Below, one piece after another: positions 32,950-42,984 of a stretch of 64,000 nucleotides of DNA. This DNA comes from Algoriphagus machipongonensis (GTDB lineage: Bacteria > Bacteroidota > Bacteroidia > Cytophagales > Cyclobacteriaceae), in assembly GCF_000166275.1 (NCBI RefSeq), contig NZ_CM001023.1, forward strand, positions 868,001 to 932,000, read 5' to 3'. The position numbers were made by a program, and so were the translations under genes. The notes beneath the pieces were generated by a model. The model saw only the letters and a program-made list of their open reading frames with translations, was not told the DNA's origin and ran no database searches. How positions within the stretch are numbered: the stretch's first letter is position 1; every line of letters starts with the position of its first letter.

Positions 32950-33428
32950 ACTTTATAGATTAAAGCTACGCAATATGCTGAGATGCCTTCCTCTCTTCCT
33001 ACAAATCCCAGCCATTCGGTCGTCGTGGCCTTAATAGAAATGTCATGCTCGGCAAGATTCATGACCCCAGCCAAACATTTTTTCATACCTGGAATATGTG
33101 GGTTTACCTTAGGTACTTGAAGACAAATAGTGGTATCCAGATTACCAATTTCATAGCCTTCTGCACGGATTAACTCCATTACTTCTTTAAGGAGAATTTT
33201 ACTGTCTATTCCTTTAAACTTTGGGTCTTTATCGGAAAAGTGATAGCCTATGTCGCGCATATTTGCAGCACCTAAAATAGCATCGCAAATCACGTGAATG
33301 AGTACATCTGCATCGGAATGTCCTACAGCTCCTTTTTCGTGTTCTAGTTTGATACCACCAAGCCAGAACTCTTCTCCTGTTTTGAGTTGGTGAACATCGT
33401 AACCAAATCCTATTCTAAATGGGTTCAT
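32946..33428 (-). CDS. ispF: 2-C-methyl-D-erythritol 2,4-cyclodiphosphate synthase
   Basis: The 160-aa protein has the IspF pattern: RIGFGYDVHQL with zinc ligands D and H, GAVGHSDADVLIHVICDAIL, DIGYHFSDKDPKFKG and the C-terminal KATTTEWLGFVGREEGISA. It catalyses the fifth step of the MEP isoprenoid pathway. Its products feed menaquinone and other prenyl compounds. It is the middle gene of a M16-ispF-mnmD unit, overlapping both neighbours by 4 bp. Confidence 0.95.
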   Translation of the reverse strand: MNPFRIGFGYDVHQLKTGEEFWLGGIKLEHEKGAVGHSDADVLIHVICDAILGAANMRDIGYHFSDKDPKFKGIDSKILLKEVMELIRAEGYEIGNLDTTICLQVPKVNPHIPGMKKCLAGVMNLAEHDISIKATTTEWLGFVGREEGISAYCVALIYKV

Positions 33429-34666
33429 ACGGTAATGGATTGATAATGTAAAACGGAGGATTTTTCTGCCTGAAGAATTTCATTTGCCCAAGTAGAAAGC
33501 TCCTCAGCTTTAATGTTTGATTTGTTGTTGAATTCTTCAATATAGAGTTCGGGGCTTCCCAAGCTAGCGTAGAAGGCCAGGTTGAATACCCTATTTAGCA
33601 ACTGGATTGACTCATAGGACTTCATAGCGAGCCCTTGATTTTTGATCTTTTGGAGCGCGTGTTCAGGAAGTTCTTGTTGAAGAAATTTTGAGATCTCAGC
33701 ATCCAATGCCGCCTCGGCTTCCTTGGAAGAAACGCCAGACTCCATTTTACCAGAGAATATTAAAAGTCCAGGGTCTAATGAGCCCAAGACGTAGGCGCCT
33801 ACTGAAGCGAAAATTTTTCCTTTCTTCACCAAATTTTGTTCAAGAATCGATGATTTCCCAAAACCCATTAAGTCAGAAATTAAATCTGCTGCGACATAAC
33901 CTTTATCAGTTTTACCAGACATTTTGAAAGCTTTGTAAAGCGCATCCGTTGGAACTTTTGCCTCTATTGTTTTTTCGCGCTTCTCTTTTTGCTCTGGCTC
34001 CTGGGGGATTCCATTTGCTTTGGTTTTACTGGGAGGAATGTTTGAAAACCATTTTTTAGCAAGGTTTTCCACCTGGCTAAGAGTAACATTTCCACCTACT
34101 ACCAAAATAGCATTGTCTGGACTGTAATTATTTTCATAAAAGTCCAAAACATCCTCTCTTGTAAACCCTTCAATATCCTGCAAGTTCTGACCTATGGTTG
34201 GCCAGCGATAGGGATGCACTTCGTAAGCTATATCTCTTAAGTGGTGAAAGACATCACCATAAGGCTGGTTTAAATACCGTTGTTTGTATTCTTCCATGAC
34301 CACTTTTCGCTGAGTTTCGATGGTCTTGTTGCTAAGAGTCAATTGTAGCATACGGTCTGACTCCAGCCAGAAGGCTGTTTCTAAATTTGAAGCAGGAAGA
34401 GTGATGTAATAATTTGTGATGTCTGGACTGGTAAAGGCATTGCAAGAGCCTCCAACTCGCTCAAGTTCTCTGTCAAAAACAGGGACATTCTTGGAGCTTC
34501 CAAACATGAGGTGTTCAAAAAAGTGAGCTAAGCCGGTTTTTCCTTCTTTTTCATTTCTGGAACCCACTTTATATAATAGGTTGAAAACAGCTATTTTGCT
34601 GCTCGGATCCTCATGGACGATCACTTCAAGCCCATTCTGTAAGTAAAATTTCTGGTAGGATAACAT
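33425..34666 (-). CDS. M16 family zinc metallopeptidase (insulinase-like)
   Basis: The 413-aa protein has the inverted zinc motif HFFEHLMFGSS (HxxEH, about residue 47). The third zinc-binding Glu lies about 75 residues later, in the segment with RKVVMEEYKQRYLNQPYG. A second M16 inactive-like domain follows (about 180-410). There is no signal peptide, so it is probably cytoplasmic. Members degrade peptides in closed chambers; the target is unknown. It is first in the M16-ispF-mnmD unit, with a minus-strand -7 box (TAGCTTTG) 13 bp upstream. Confidence 0.9.
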   Translation of the reverse strand: MLSYQKFYLQNGLEVIVHEDPSSKIAVFNLLYKVGSRNEKEGKTGLAHFFEHLMFGSSKNVPVFDRELERVGGSCNAFTSPDITNYYITLPASNLETAFWLESDRMLQLTLSNKTIETQRKVVMEEYKQRYLNQPYGDVFHHLRDIAYEVHPYRWPTIGQNLQDIEGFTREDVLDFYENNYSPDNAILVVGGNVTLSQVENLAKKWFSNIPPSKTKANGIPQEPEQKEKREKTIEAKVPTDALYKAFKMSGKTDKGYVAADLISDLMGFGKSSILEQNLVKKGKIFASVGAYVLGSLDPGLLIFSGKMESGVSSKEAEAALDAEISKFLQQELPEHALQKIKNQGLAMKSYESIQLLNRVFNLAFYASLGSPELYIEEFNNKSNIKAEELSTWANEILQAEKSSVLHYQSITV

Positions 34667-34679
34667 GCTATTTGGAAGG

Positions 34680-34687
34680 CAAAGCTA
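34680..34687 (-). promoter_or_regulatory. Bacteroidota -7 box (TAGCTTTG) for the M16-ispF-mnmD unit
   Basis: This exact TAnnTTTG match on the minus strand lies 13 bp before the ATG at 34666. Confidence 0.45.
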
Positions 34688-34868
34688 AGCTTTTCCTTGT
34701 TTTGGGTGAAACTGATTTAGTACAAGTCCGTTGGAATTGTTAAAATAAAGCTCAAATACTTAAGAAAATACCCTTGATGGAAGCTTTTGAATTTTTTTGT
34801 AAAAAAAACCGAACTTTGGATTAAGTCAGTAAGTTAGCTTCCCAAAATATATATCACCCCACCCAACC

Positions 34869-36428
34869 ATGGATAAACACTGCGTAGCGTTAGAAAATAC
34901 AGGCCAATTTTCAGATTTTTTCCTAGACTATCTCGAAGGTAAAGAAGAATTAAAAGCATTTTACGCACATAGGCCCGAGTTGGAAAGCTTTAGTAAGGCG
35001 ATCAAAGCCAAAGAATTTTCAAAAGATAAACGCAAATCATTGGTTGAAGCTCTGCGAGGGCAATACGAAGGAATAGATGTTCAAGAAGCTGTAACAGCAA
35101 ATATCAATGCCTTGAGTTCCGAAAATACGTTTACGGTAACGACCGGGCATCAACTCAATCTTTACACAGGGCCGCTTTATTTTATATATAAGATAGTATC
35201 GACTATCAATTTGGCCAAAAAGTTAGAAGCCGCTTATCCTGAAAACAAATTTGTCCCTGTGTATTGGATGGCTTCAGAAGACCATGATTTTGATGAGATC
35301 AATTATTTCAAATTGGATGGGCAGAAATATCAATGGAATACGGATCAAAGCGGTGCGGTAGGAGATTTTATTCTGGATCAAAGTTTTAAAGAGTTTTCTA
35401 AGACTGTTCCCTTTGCAGCAGATGTTTTCAAAGAAGCTTATGGGAGTTCTAAAACATTGGCGGAAGCAGTAAGGAAATATGTTAATCAACTTTTTGGAGC
35501 ACAAGGGCTAATCATCCTAGATGGGCATGATCCTATATTGAAAACAGAATTAAAGGAAGTAATGCATGCTGATATTTTTGACCATTCAGCTCATGCACGT
35601 GCACAAGAAGCCACGGAAGGTTTAGAGAGCTTGGGTTATAAAGGACAGATTTTCCCAAGAGATATTAATTTTTTCTATTTAGATAAGGGATTGAGAGAGA
35701 GGATTGAAAAACATGGAGAGGAATATGTTGTCTTGAATACGGAATTGAAGTTCTCCAAAGAGGAGCTTCAGAAGCAGATCGAGGATAATCCTGAGAGGTT
35801 TAGTCCCAATGTGGTTTTAAGACCTTTATACCAAGAGATGATATTACCTAACCTGGCCTATTTAGGAGGTCCTGCGGAGGTGGTTTATTGGCTACAGTTA
35901 AAAGGAGTTTTTGACCAATTCAAAGTACCATTTCCTATAGTGCTACCCAGGAATTTCGCTTTATTGATATCTGCTCAGATTCGAAAGAAAATCCAACAGC
36001 TGGGATGGAATGATGAAGCTATTTTTCAGGATTTTGCTAGCTGGAAAAAAGAGTTTGTGAAGGAAGAATCCAATTTTGATATTGAATTGAACAAGGAAAG
36101 GAAAGAGCTTTCCAGTCTCTTTAATCAAAAAGGGAAGGAAGCTGCGTCCCTTGATAAGAGTCTTGGAGGTGCATTTGAAGCTGGGAAAGTAAGAGCTTTG
36201 AAGATTTTGGATCAAATGAGTGTGAAGCTTCGCAAAGCGGAAGAACGCAATTTGAATGTGCAGATAGAAAGAGCATTGGCTATTCAGGAGTTTATTAAGC
36301 CAGGAGGAGCACCTCAAGAGAGGGTTGTAAATATGATGCAGTTTTATTTGGCTCAGCCCGATTTATTGGATGAGCTTTTAGATTGTTTTGATCCCCTTGA
36401 TTTCCGGATGATGGTGCTGGATTTATGA
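34869..36428 (+). CDS. bshC: Bacillithiol biosynthesis cysteine-adding enzyme
   Basis: The 519-aa protein matches BshC. It contains FTVTTGHQLNLYTGPLYFIYKI, FVPVYWMASEDHDFDEIN, GLIILDGHDP, FSPNVVLRPLYQEMILPNLAY and GGPAEVVYWLQLK, then a long coiled-coil (about 390-470) and the C-terminal LIDLLDP-like region. BshC adds cysteine to GlcN-malate, the last step of bacillithiol synthesis. Bacillithiol replaces glutathione in many Firmicutes and Bacteroidota. It overlaps the folate cyclo-ligase gene by 4 bp. Confidence 0.94.
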   Translation: MDKHCVALENTGQFSDFFLDYLEGKEELKAFYAHRPELESFSKAIKAKEFSKDKRKSLVEALRGQYEGIDVQEAVTANINALSSENTFTVTTGHQLNLYTGPLYFIYKIVSTINLAKKLEAAYPENKFVPVYWMASEDHDFDEINYFKLDGQKYQWNTDQSGAVGDFILDQSFKEFSKTVPFAADVFKEAYGSSKTLAEAVRKYVNQLFGAQGLIILDGHDPILKTELKEVMHADIFDHSAHARAQEATEGLESLGYKGQIFPRDINFFYLDKGLRERIEKHGEEYVVLNTELKFSKEELQKQIEDNPERFSPNVVLRPLYQEMILPNLAYLGGPAEVVYWLQLKGVFDQFKVPFPIVLPRNFALLISAQIRKKIQQLGWNDEAIFQDFASWKKEFVKEESNFDIELNKERKELSSLFNQKGKEAASLDKSLGGAFEAGKVRALKILDQMSVKLRKAEERNLNVQIERALAIQEFIKPGGAPQERVVNMMQFYLAQPDLLDELLDCFDPLDFRMMVLDL

Positions 36429-36997
36429 TAAGCGAAAAAGAACAGCTTAGAAAAGAATACAAAATCAGGAGAAAATCCTTATCTGCTGAAGAGTTAGAAA
36501 GGAAATCCCTCGCAATTAAAAAACATTTCGAGACTTGGATTTCAATGTTTCCAAAATTTCAGCATGTTCATATTTTTTTACCAATTGCGCGGCAAAAGGA
36601 AGTAAATACAATCCCGATTCTAGAATTTTTATTGGAGAAGGGTAAAACCCTTTATACTTCATTAGTGGTTCCGGATACTGATGAAATGAAAACAGTTGAA
36701 ATAAATAGGGAGACTGATTACCAATTAGACACTTGGGGAATTCCTGTACCTAAAAATCCTGTTTTTGTTTCTCCTGAAAAGATTCAGGTGATTTTAATCC
36801 CTTTATTGGTCGTCGATCAAAAGGGAAACAGAATAGGGTTTGGTAAAGGTTACTATGATATGTTTTTATCGAAATTATCAAATGATATTTTAAAAGTTGG
36901 TTTAAGTTTATTCCCTCCAGTGGCTCAAATAACAAGTGAAAATCACGATATCCCATTGAGTTATTGTATTACTCCTGAAAAAGTACTTACTTTTTGA
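36425..36997 (+). CDS. 5-formyltetrahydrofolate cyclo-ligase
   Basis: The 190-aa protein begins EKEQLRKEYKIRRKSLS and has the ATP-binding and catalytic segments HIFLPIARQKEVNTIPI, LIPLLVVDQKGNRIGFGKGYYDMFL and VGLSLFPPV. It converts 5-formyl-THF to 5,10-methenyl-THF using ATP. Its ATG overlaps the bshC stop by 4 bp, so translation is coupled. The small beta-barrel gene follows after 31 bp. Confidence 0.93.
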   Translation: MISEKEQLRKEYKIRRKSLSAEELERKSLAIKKHFETWISMFPKFQHVHIFLPIARQKEVNTIPILEFLLEKGKTLYTSLVVPDTDEMKTVEINRETDYQLDTWGIPVPKNPVFVSPEKIQVILIPLLVVDQKGNRIGFGKGYYDMFLSKLSNDILKVGLSLFPPVAQITSENHDIPLSYCITPEKVLTF

Positions 36998-37028
36998 GTA
37001 TTATCTATTTTCAAGTCTACCTTAATCT

Positions 37029-37526
37029 ATGAAGAAGTTCTATTTGTGTGCAGGTTTTTTGATTGCTGCATTCTTTTGTTTTAGCGGCTCTGCACAAGCT
37101 CAGTTTAAAGCTTATAATACATCAATTGGAATTCGTGGAGGAACCAGTGTTGGAGGTTCTGTTAAGCGTTTTGTAACAGATCGGGATGCAGTAGAATTAA
37201 TGGTTTACACCCGGTGGAAGGGTTGGGTAGGAAATCTCTTATATGAGCGCCATATGGACATCAGAGAATTTGAAGGTTTAGAATGGTATGTGGGAGCCGG
37301 AGGACATTATGGCGTTTGGAAAATGGGCAAGAGCGAACCGCCATGGGTTTATAAAGCAACTCAGGATTATGCGGCTTTTGGGGTGGATGCAATTGTGGGT
37401 TTGGACTATAATTTAAACCGGTCTAACTGGTTTATCAGCTTTGATTGGAAGCCTTCCTATAATTTCCAAGATTTTACCAATTTGTGGTGGGATGAGGCAG
37501 CCTTTACTTTAAGATTTGCCTTTTAA
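37029..37526 (+). CDS. Small secreted outer-membrane beta-barrel-like protein
   Basis: The 165-aa protein has a signal peptide (1-24, ending AQAQ). About eight alternating amphipathic strands follow, and the protein ends in Phe (FTLRFAF), as outer-membrane barrels do. SIGIRGGTSVGGSVKRF opens the mature part, and aromatic-rich strands such as WFISFDWKPSYNF lie near the end. No family can be named with certainty. It is probably a porin-like or OmpW-sized barrel. It lies just before the long susC leader, and no terminator is obvious. Confidence 0.65.
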   Translation: MKKFYLCAGFLIAAFFCFSGSAQAQFKAYNTSIGIRGGTSVGGSVKRFVTDRDAVELMVYTRWKGWVGNLLYERHMDIREFEGLEWYVGAGGHYGVWKMGKSEPPWVYKATQDYAAFGVDAIVGLDYNLNRSNWFISFDWKPSYNFQDFTNLWWDEAAFTLRFAF

Positions 37527-38103
37527 TTTTGTGGAATTACAAGATTTTTTAACCGGTTTTTAAATTTTTGACAAAAAATCGGGTCAAATGATGAATTTTT
37601 TAACCCACTAGAAGAAAAAAAAGTGATTTTTTACACTTTTAATTGGTGTGTTTGATTTAGATCAAAACAATATTCCGAATAAACTGCATAAACTTTAAAT
37701 AGTTTTGATTTAGGGTGAAAATAACCTTGTAAATTTCCTTTTAATTTTTTTTCCGATTGAAAATTTTTTTTTCATTGTTAAAAATTAGATCGAAACACGA
37801 AATATTGTTTTGTAAAACATAATAATTCCCTGTATTTCAGTTAAAATTTGTTAATAATACGGTAGGCCACCAAATTATTACTGTTTCCCGCCGTTAAAAC
37901 AAATTTTCAACCGCTGATTGAGTATTTTACGTATAAATATGGTTTAAATACAATAAAGTATCATTTATACATGATAGAAATTATTTATTGTATTTTTAAA
38001 AGTTAAAATTATAATAATAAGGTGTTTTGTTCTCTTTTGCTGCTATTTTGAAATTAGGGGCAAATAATTTTTCTTTACGCTTATCAACTAAACTAAATAC
38101 CTT
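37527..38103. other. Long AT-rich non-coding leader before susC
   Basis: 577 bp without a gene. It holds an exact -7 box TAGTTTTG at 37700-37707, a 6-bp dyad TGTTTT/AAAACA at 37806-37819 and a nested hairpin at 37949-37992. An AACCGGTT palindrome near 37550 lies in T/A runs and may be a weak terminator of the preceding gene. I see no ORF of credible coding quality. The transcript leader could be roughly 400 nt if the 37700 box is used. Confidence 0.5.
37949..37992 (+). promoter_or_regulatory. Nested hairpin with T run in the susC leader
   Basis: The outer arms TACAATAAA (37949-37957) and TTTATTGTA (37984-37992) are perfectly complementary over 9 bp. The inner arms TATCAT and ATGATA (37959-37964 and 37971-37976) are also complementary. 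A run of T residues follows. It lies 112 bp before the susC ATG. Confidence 0.4.
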
Positions 38104-41100
38104 ATGAGAAAAGCTTTACTCTTTGTTGTTGCGCTTTTCACCATGGCCCTCAGTTATGAGGTGTCGGCGCAACAACGGGTAATTACCGGTACGGTAATTT
38201 CCGAGGAAGACGGACTAGGTTTGCCAGGTGCAACTGTCCTCGTCAAGGGTACGACAGTGGGTACTACCACCGATTTGGATGGTAATTACTCCATTAACGT
38301 ACCAGCAGGTTCCGATGTGTTGATCTACTCTTTTGTGGGGTTAAAATCCCAGGAAGAAGTGATTGGCGATCGGTCCATTATCAATGTCACCCTTACTACA
38401 GATGCTGCACAACTTAATGAAGTTGTAGTAACAGCGATCGGTATCGAAAGGGAGAAAAAAGCCTTGGGTTACGCAGTTACCACAGTAGGTGACGAGCAAC
38501 TTGAGAATCGTCCAGAGCAAGACGTTGCCCGCGTATTGCAAGGAAAAGTGCCGGGTGTGAACATTACCTCTACCAATGGTATGTCAGGTTCTGGTACAAA
38601 CATGGTGATTAGAGGTTACTCTTCAGCGACAGGTTCTAACCAACCTTTGTTCGTGGTTGATGGGGTTCCTTTTAACACTAGTACAAACAACACAAACGGA
38701 TTTACAACAGGTGGTGCTACCACTTCTTCTCGATTCTTGGATATTGATCCAAACAACATTGAGAGTATGTCTGTTTTGAAAGGTCTTTCTGCAACGGTTC
38801 TTTATGGAGACCAAGGTAGAAACGGTGTGATCTTGATCACTACCAAATCAGGAGCTTCTAAAAGAAAAGCTGCTGAAGTAACAATTAACCAATCATTCTT
38901 CTCAAACAAAGCTGCTTCCCTACCAACTTACGGTTATGAGTATGGTAATGGTTTCCAGCAGGCTCCAGGATTCTTTTTCTCTAACTTCGGTCCGAGATTG
39001 GATGCTGGTATCACTGTAAATCACCCGTATGCTTCTTCTTCAGTAGCTTCTGTAAGAGAGGCTTTCCCAGAGTTTTGGGTTGATGGCGTAGTAGGTGGAA
39101 CACCTGTTCAGTATGATTATAAAGCGTATGAAGATCCTTCTACTGCTTTCTTTAGAACTGGATTAGTGGCTAACACTTCCGTTCAGATTTCAGGTGGTTC
39201 AGATAGAACCGGATTTAATGCAAGTTTCGGTTATACTGATGACAAAGGATTTACTCCAGGTAACGAGTTGGTTAAGTATAACTTCGGATTGGGTGTTAAC
39301 TCATCTATTAATGATAAGTTATCTGTAAGATCATCCTTCACATTTGCAATTACTGACCTAGAGTCTCCTCCAGTGAATGCTGCTTATGGTTCAGGTCCTT
39401 CTGGAGGTATTCCTTCAGTGTTTGCTCACGTATTGTATACTCCTAGATCTGTGGATTTAGCGGGACTTCCATTTGAGAATCCAGTAGATAACAGTTCTGT
39501 TTACTATAGAGGTGGTAATGATATTGTTAACCCACGTTGGTTGGCGAAATACTACAAAAACACATCTGATGTAAACAGATTCTTCAACTCTACTTCATTG
39601 ATTTATGATGTAAATGATAATTTCTCTATTACTTATAGATTAGGTTTAGATACTTATACAGAAAAGCAGGAGAAATTATATAATAAAGGAGCAGGATCTG
39701 GTAGCGCAGCTATTCAGTCAGGTATGTATACCACTGCAAACATTACCAACACCATCTGGAACCAAGATTTGGTTTTAAACTGGAAAAAAGAATTCTCTGA
39801 AAAGTTTGGAATGAGTGCATTGCTTGGAGGTAACTCTAGATACGATTCATTTGTCCGTGACGGTATAGAGTCTCAAGGTCAGTTGGCTTTCGGATTATTT
39901 AGACATAGTAACTTTACTAGTGCATCTAACGGTGGTCTTAACTTTACTAGTGAGCAAAGAAGAATGGGTATTTATGCAAACTTAACGTTTGACTATTCCA
40001 ACTTCCTTTATTTCACGCTATCAGGTAGAAATGACTGGACTTCTACAGTGGAGAAAGAAAATAGAAGAATCCTTTATCCAGGAGCATCTGTTTCTTTCAT
40101 CCCTAGTACTGCTTTCAACTGGAACTCAACTACAATCAATGATTTGAAATTGAGATTAGGTTACGGTACTTCTGCAGGTTTCCCAAGTCCATATAGAACA
40201 AGAAATATCTTGGATCAAGATTCTCAAGCATTCTTGAGAGATGGTCAGTTGACTCAAACTCACTCAGTAAACAACAGATTAGGTAACCCTAACTTGAAGC
40301 CTGAGTTAATTGAGGAATTAGAATTTGGTGTTGAAGCAGTAATGTTTAACAACAAGTTGAGATTTGATCTTTCTTTGTTTGAGAAAAATACCAATGACTT
40401 GATTACTTCTGCTCCGATTGATCCTGCTACAGGATTTACATCAACAGAAATCAACGTAGGTAAGATCAGAACTAGAGGTATTGAATTTCAGGCAAATGTA
40501 ACTCCAATTTCTACTGCATCAGGTTTCACTTGGAACTCAACAGTAAACTGGAGTTTGTATAGATCAGTTACTGTGGAATTAGGTGAAGGACTTGAAGAAG
40601 TTGTTGTTGCTGGATTTACCACGCTAGGTAACTTTGCTATTCCAGGTGAGCCATTCAACATTATCAAAGGTATTGGATTTGCTAGAGACGAGCAGTCAGG
40701 TGAGCCAATTGTACTTTCTGATGGTATTTACCAAGCAGATCCAGATCTGAAGATCCTAGGTGACCCAAATCCAGCTTGGACTGGTTCATGGATTAACACC
40801 TTCTCTTGGAAAGGATTCACATTGAATGCTATGCTTGAGTACAGACATAAGGGAGCTGTTTTCTCTAATACTGTAACTGCAACTCTTGCAAGGGGTGTAA
40901 CAAAAGATCCTGTTGCTGATAGAGAAATGTCCTTCATCATGCCAGGTGTGAAAGAAGATGGAACTCCTAATGATATTCAAATTTCTGCTTCTGACTATTT
41001 CTTCTCTGGTTACCAGGGTAGAACTGATGAGCCAAACGTGTTTGATGGTTCAATGATTCGTCTTCGTGAAGTGTCTTTAGGTTATGAATTACCTACAAGC

Positions 41101-41301
41101 CTTATGGCTAAGACTCCTTTCAAGAGAGCTTCAATCGCTGTCAGCGGAAGTAACTTGTGGTTTAAAGCCTTGAATTTCCCTCCAAACATGAACTACGATG
41201 TGGACGTGTTGGGTACTGGTGTTGGTAACGGTTTAGGTTTCGACTTTGTGACTGGTCCTAGCTCCAGAAGATTTGGTGGAACTGTAACTCTTGCATTCTA
41301 A
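38104..41301 (+). CDS. SusC/RagA-family TonB-linked outer-membrane protein
   Basis: The 1065-aa receptor has a signal peptide (1-22). A carboxypeptidase-like regulatory domain (about 23-105, with GTVISEEDGLGLPGATVLVKG) precedes the plug (about 115-230). The plug has the SusC signature LNEVVVTAIGIEREKKALGY, and VARVLQGKVPGVNITSTNG, PLFVVDGVPFN and ATVLYGDQGRNGVILITTK. The 22-strand barrel ends in VTLAF. It imports a glycan or peptide ligand with the SusD-like partner encoded 18 bp downstream. There is no glycoside hydrolase or regulator nearby, so the ligand is unknown. Codon choice looks more biased than in neighbours, suggesting strong expression. Confidence 0.94.
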   Translation: MRKALLFVVALFTMALSYEVSAQQRVITGTVISEEDGLGLPGATVLVKGTTVGTTTDLDGNYSINVPAGSDVLIYSFVGLKSQEEVIGDRSIINVTLTTDAAQLNEVVVTAIGIEREKKALGYAVTTVGDEQLENRPEQDVARVLQGKVPGVNITSTNGMSGSGTNMVIRGYSSATGSNQPLFVVDGVPFNTSTNNTNGFTTGGATTSSRFLDIDPNNIESMSVLKGLSATVLYGDQGRNGVILITTKSGASKRKAAEVTINQSFFSNKAASLPTYGYEYGNGFQQAPGFFFSNFGPRLDAGITVNHPYASSSVASVREAFPEFWVDGVVGGTPVQYDYKAYEDPSTAFFRTGLVANTSVQISGGSDRTGFNASFGYTDDKGFTPGNELVKYNFGLGVNSSINDKLSVRSSFTFAITDLESPPVNAAYGSGPSGGIPSVFAHVLYTPRSVDLAGLPFENPVDNSSVYYRGGNDIVNPRWLAKYYKNTSDVNRFFNSTSLIYDVNDNFSITYRLGLDTYTEKQEKLYNKGAGSGSAAIQSGMYTTANITNTIWNQDLVLNWKKEFSEKFGMSALLGGNSRYDSFVRDGIESQGQLAFGLFRHSNFTSASNGGLNFTSEQRRMGIYANLTFDYSNFLYFTLSGRNDWTSTVEKENRRILYPGASVSFIPSTAFNWNSTTINDLKLRLGYGTSAGFPSPYRTRNILDQDSQAFLRDGQLTQTHSVNNRLGNPNLKPELIEELEFGVEAVMFNNKLRFDLSLFEKNTNDLITSAPIDPATGFTSTEINVGKIRTRGIEFQANVTPISTASGFTWNSTVNWSLYRSVTVELGEGLEEVVVAGFTTLGNFAIPGEPFNIIKGIGFARDEQSGEPIVLSDGIYQADPDLKILGDPNPAWTGSWINTFSWKGFTLNAMLEYRHKGAVFSNTVTATLARGVTKDPVADREMSFIMPGVKEDGTPNDIQISASDYFFSGYQGRTDEPNVFDGSMIRLREVSLGYELPTSLMAKTPFKRASIAVSGSNLWFKALNFPPNMNYDVDVLGTGVGNGLGFDFVTGPSSRRFGGTVTLAF

Positions 41302-41319
41302 TCCCAAAACTGATACAAA

Positions 41320-42963
41320 ATGAAAAAATATATATATAGTTTGTTGTGTGCAGCAACCATGTTATTTGCGTCATCCTGTGATTTAGATTTGCTGGATAAC
41401 CCTAATGCGGTAACTGCTTCAACAGCTTCTCCGGATTTCTTGCTGAATCAAATTCAGATAGATTATAGAAACTTCTACCAAGGCATCAGTAATACTGGAA
41501 TGTCCTTGACTAGAATGGTAAACCAAGGTAGTGCTCAGTATGAGAGTGCTTATACTCCTCAATCAACTAATGGTTGGTGGACTAACTCTTATGCAAATAT
41601 CCTTGCTGATATCGATTTTCTTGAGCCTTTGGCAGTAGAAGCTGATTTACAAAAGCACTTGGGTATTGCTAAGACCATTAAAGCAATGCTTCTATTCAAC
41701 TTGGTGGATATTTATGGTGATGTACCATATTCTGAAGCGATAGATCCTGCTAATTTCAACCCTGTAGTTGATTCTGGACAAAGTGTATATGATGCGGCAT
41801 TTGCTTTATTAAATGAAGCAGCTACTCACTTTACTACCGCAGGTTCTGGTTCTCCAAATGATTACTTCTACGGTGGTGATTATGCTAAATGGGGTAAATT
41901 GGTAAATACGCTTAAGTTAAGATATTTCCTTAACCTAAGATTAGTAGATGCTTCAGGTGCCAAAGCTGGTATCGATGGATTGAAAGCAGGTGGAATGTTA
42001 TTAGGTGAAGGAGATGACTTCGTGTTCAGATTCGGAACATCTAATGCAAACCCTGATTCAAGACACCCTAACTTTGCTGGTTCTTATACTTCAGGTGGTG
42101 GTACTTATCACTCTACTTATTACATGTGGCATATGACTGAAGCTAAAGGATTTGATGATCCTAGAGCTAGATTCTACTGGTATCGTCAAGTATTGGTGAA
42201 TTCTACCAATGTTGATGAAATTGAGTGTATCGCTCAGATTGCTCCTCCTCACTATTTGGCTGGTGGATTTATCTACTGTCTTCCAGGACAAAGAGGATAT
42301 TGGGGTCGTGATCACTTAGATCCTGATGGAGTTCCACCAGATGGTTTGAAAAGAACTATGTGGGGAATTTATCCAGTAGGTGGAAGATTTGATGATGATT
42401 CAGCAATGCCTACCAATGATCCTTCTTTAGGAGCTCAAGGCGCAGGACTTTACCCAATGATGCTTGCTGCTTATGTTGACTTTATGTTGGCAGAAGCTGC
42501 TTTAGAGTTGGATAATGATAATGCGATGGCAAAAGAATACTTATTGTCAGGTATAGAGAAGCATATGGATTTTGTGACTGACTATGCCTTGGGTACTAGA
42601 GAGTCTGCATCTATCACTGCTTTCTTTGACAGTAAGGATACTTCTTTAGATGATGATATTGAAGCTTACTTAGGTTACGTTGGTGCTGATTTCGATAATT
42701 CTTCTAATAAGATGCGTGTGATCGGTCGTGAGTACTGGTTGTCTCTTTTCGGTAATGGTGTAGAGTCTTATAACCTTTACAGAAGAACAGGTGAGCCAGG
42801 AAACATGCAGCCTGGACTTGAGCAGAACCCGGGTTCTTTCCCACGTTCTTTCTTGTATCCAAACGTGTATATGGTAACTAATACTAATGCAAGTCAGAAA
42901 TCTGGACTTGAGGCACAAGTGTTCTGGGATAACAATCCTGCAGGTAATGCTTGGGTTTACTAA
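41320..42963 (+). CDS. SusD/RagB-family lipoprotein (SusD_2 type)
   Basis: The 547-aa surface lipoprotein has its lipobox at FASSC (Cys about residue 20) followed by DLDLLDNPNAVT. TPR-like helices include WWTNSYANILADIDFLEPLA and AKTIKAMLLFNLVDIYGDVPYSEA, the SusD_2 signature. The later part includes VIGREYWLSLFGNGVESYNLYRR. It forms the lid of the SusC receptor and binds the substrate. It is 18 bp after susC and 21 bp before the third lipoprotein, which indicates one operon. Confidence 0.93.
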   Translation: MKKYIYSLLCAATMLFASSCDLDLLDNPNAVTASTASPDFLLNQIQIDYRNFYQGISNTGMSLTRMVNQGSAQYESAYTPQSTNGWWTNSYANILADIDFLEPLAVEADLQKHLGIAKTIKAMLLFNLVDIYGDVPYSEAIDPANFNPVVDSGQSVYDAAFALLNEAATHFTTAGSGSPNDYFYGGDYAKWGKLVNTLKLRYFLNLRLVDASGAKAGIDGLKAGGMLLGEGDDFVFRFGTSNANPDSRHPNFAGSYTSGGGTYHSTYYMWHMTEAKGFDDPRARFYWYRQVLVNSTNVDEIECIAQIAPPHYLAGGFIYCLPGQRGYWGRDHLDPDGVPPDGLKRTMWGIYPVGGRFDDDSAMPTNDPSLGAQGAGLYPMMLAAYVDFMLAEAALELDNDNAMAKEYLLSGIEKHMDFVTDYALGTRESASITAFFDSKDTSLDDDIEAYLGYVGADFDNSSNKMRVIGREYWLSLFGNGVESYNLYRRTGEPGNMQPGLEQNPGSFPRSFLYPNVYMVTNTNASQKSGLEAQVFWDNNPAGNAWVY

Positions 42964-42984
42964 CCAAAAAATAATCGAGATAAT

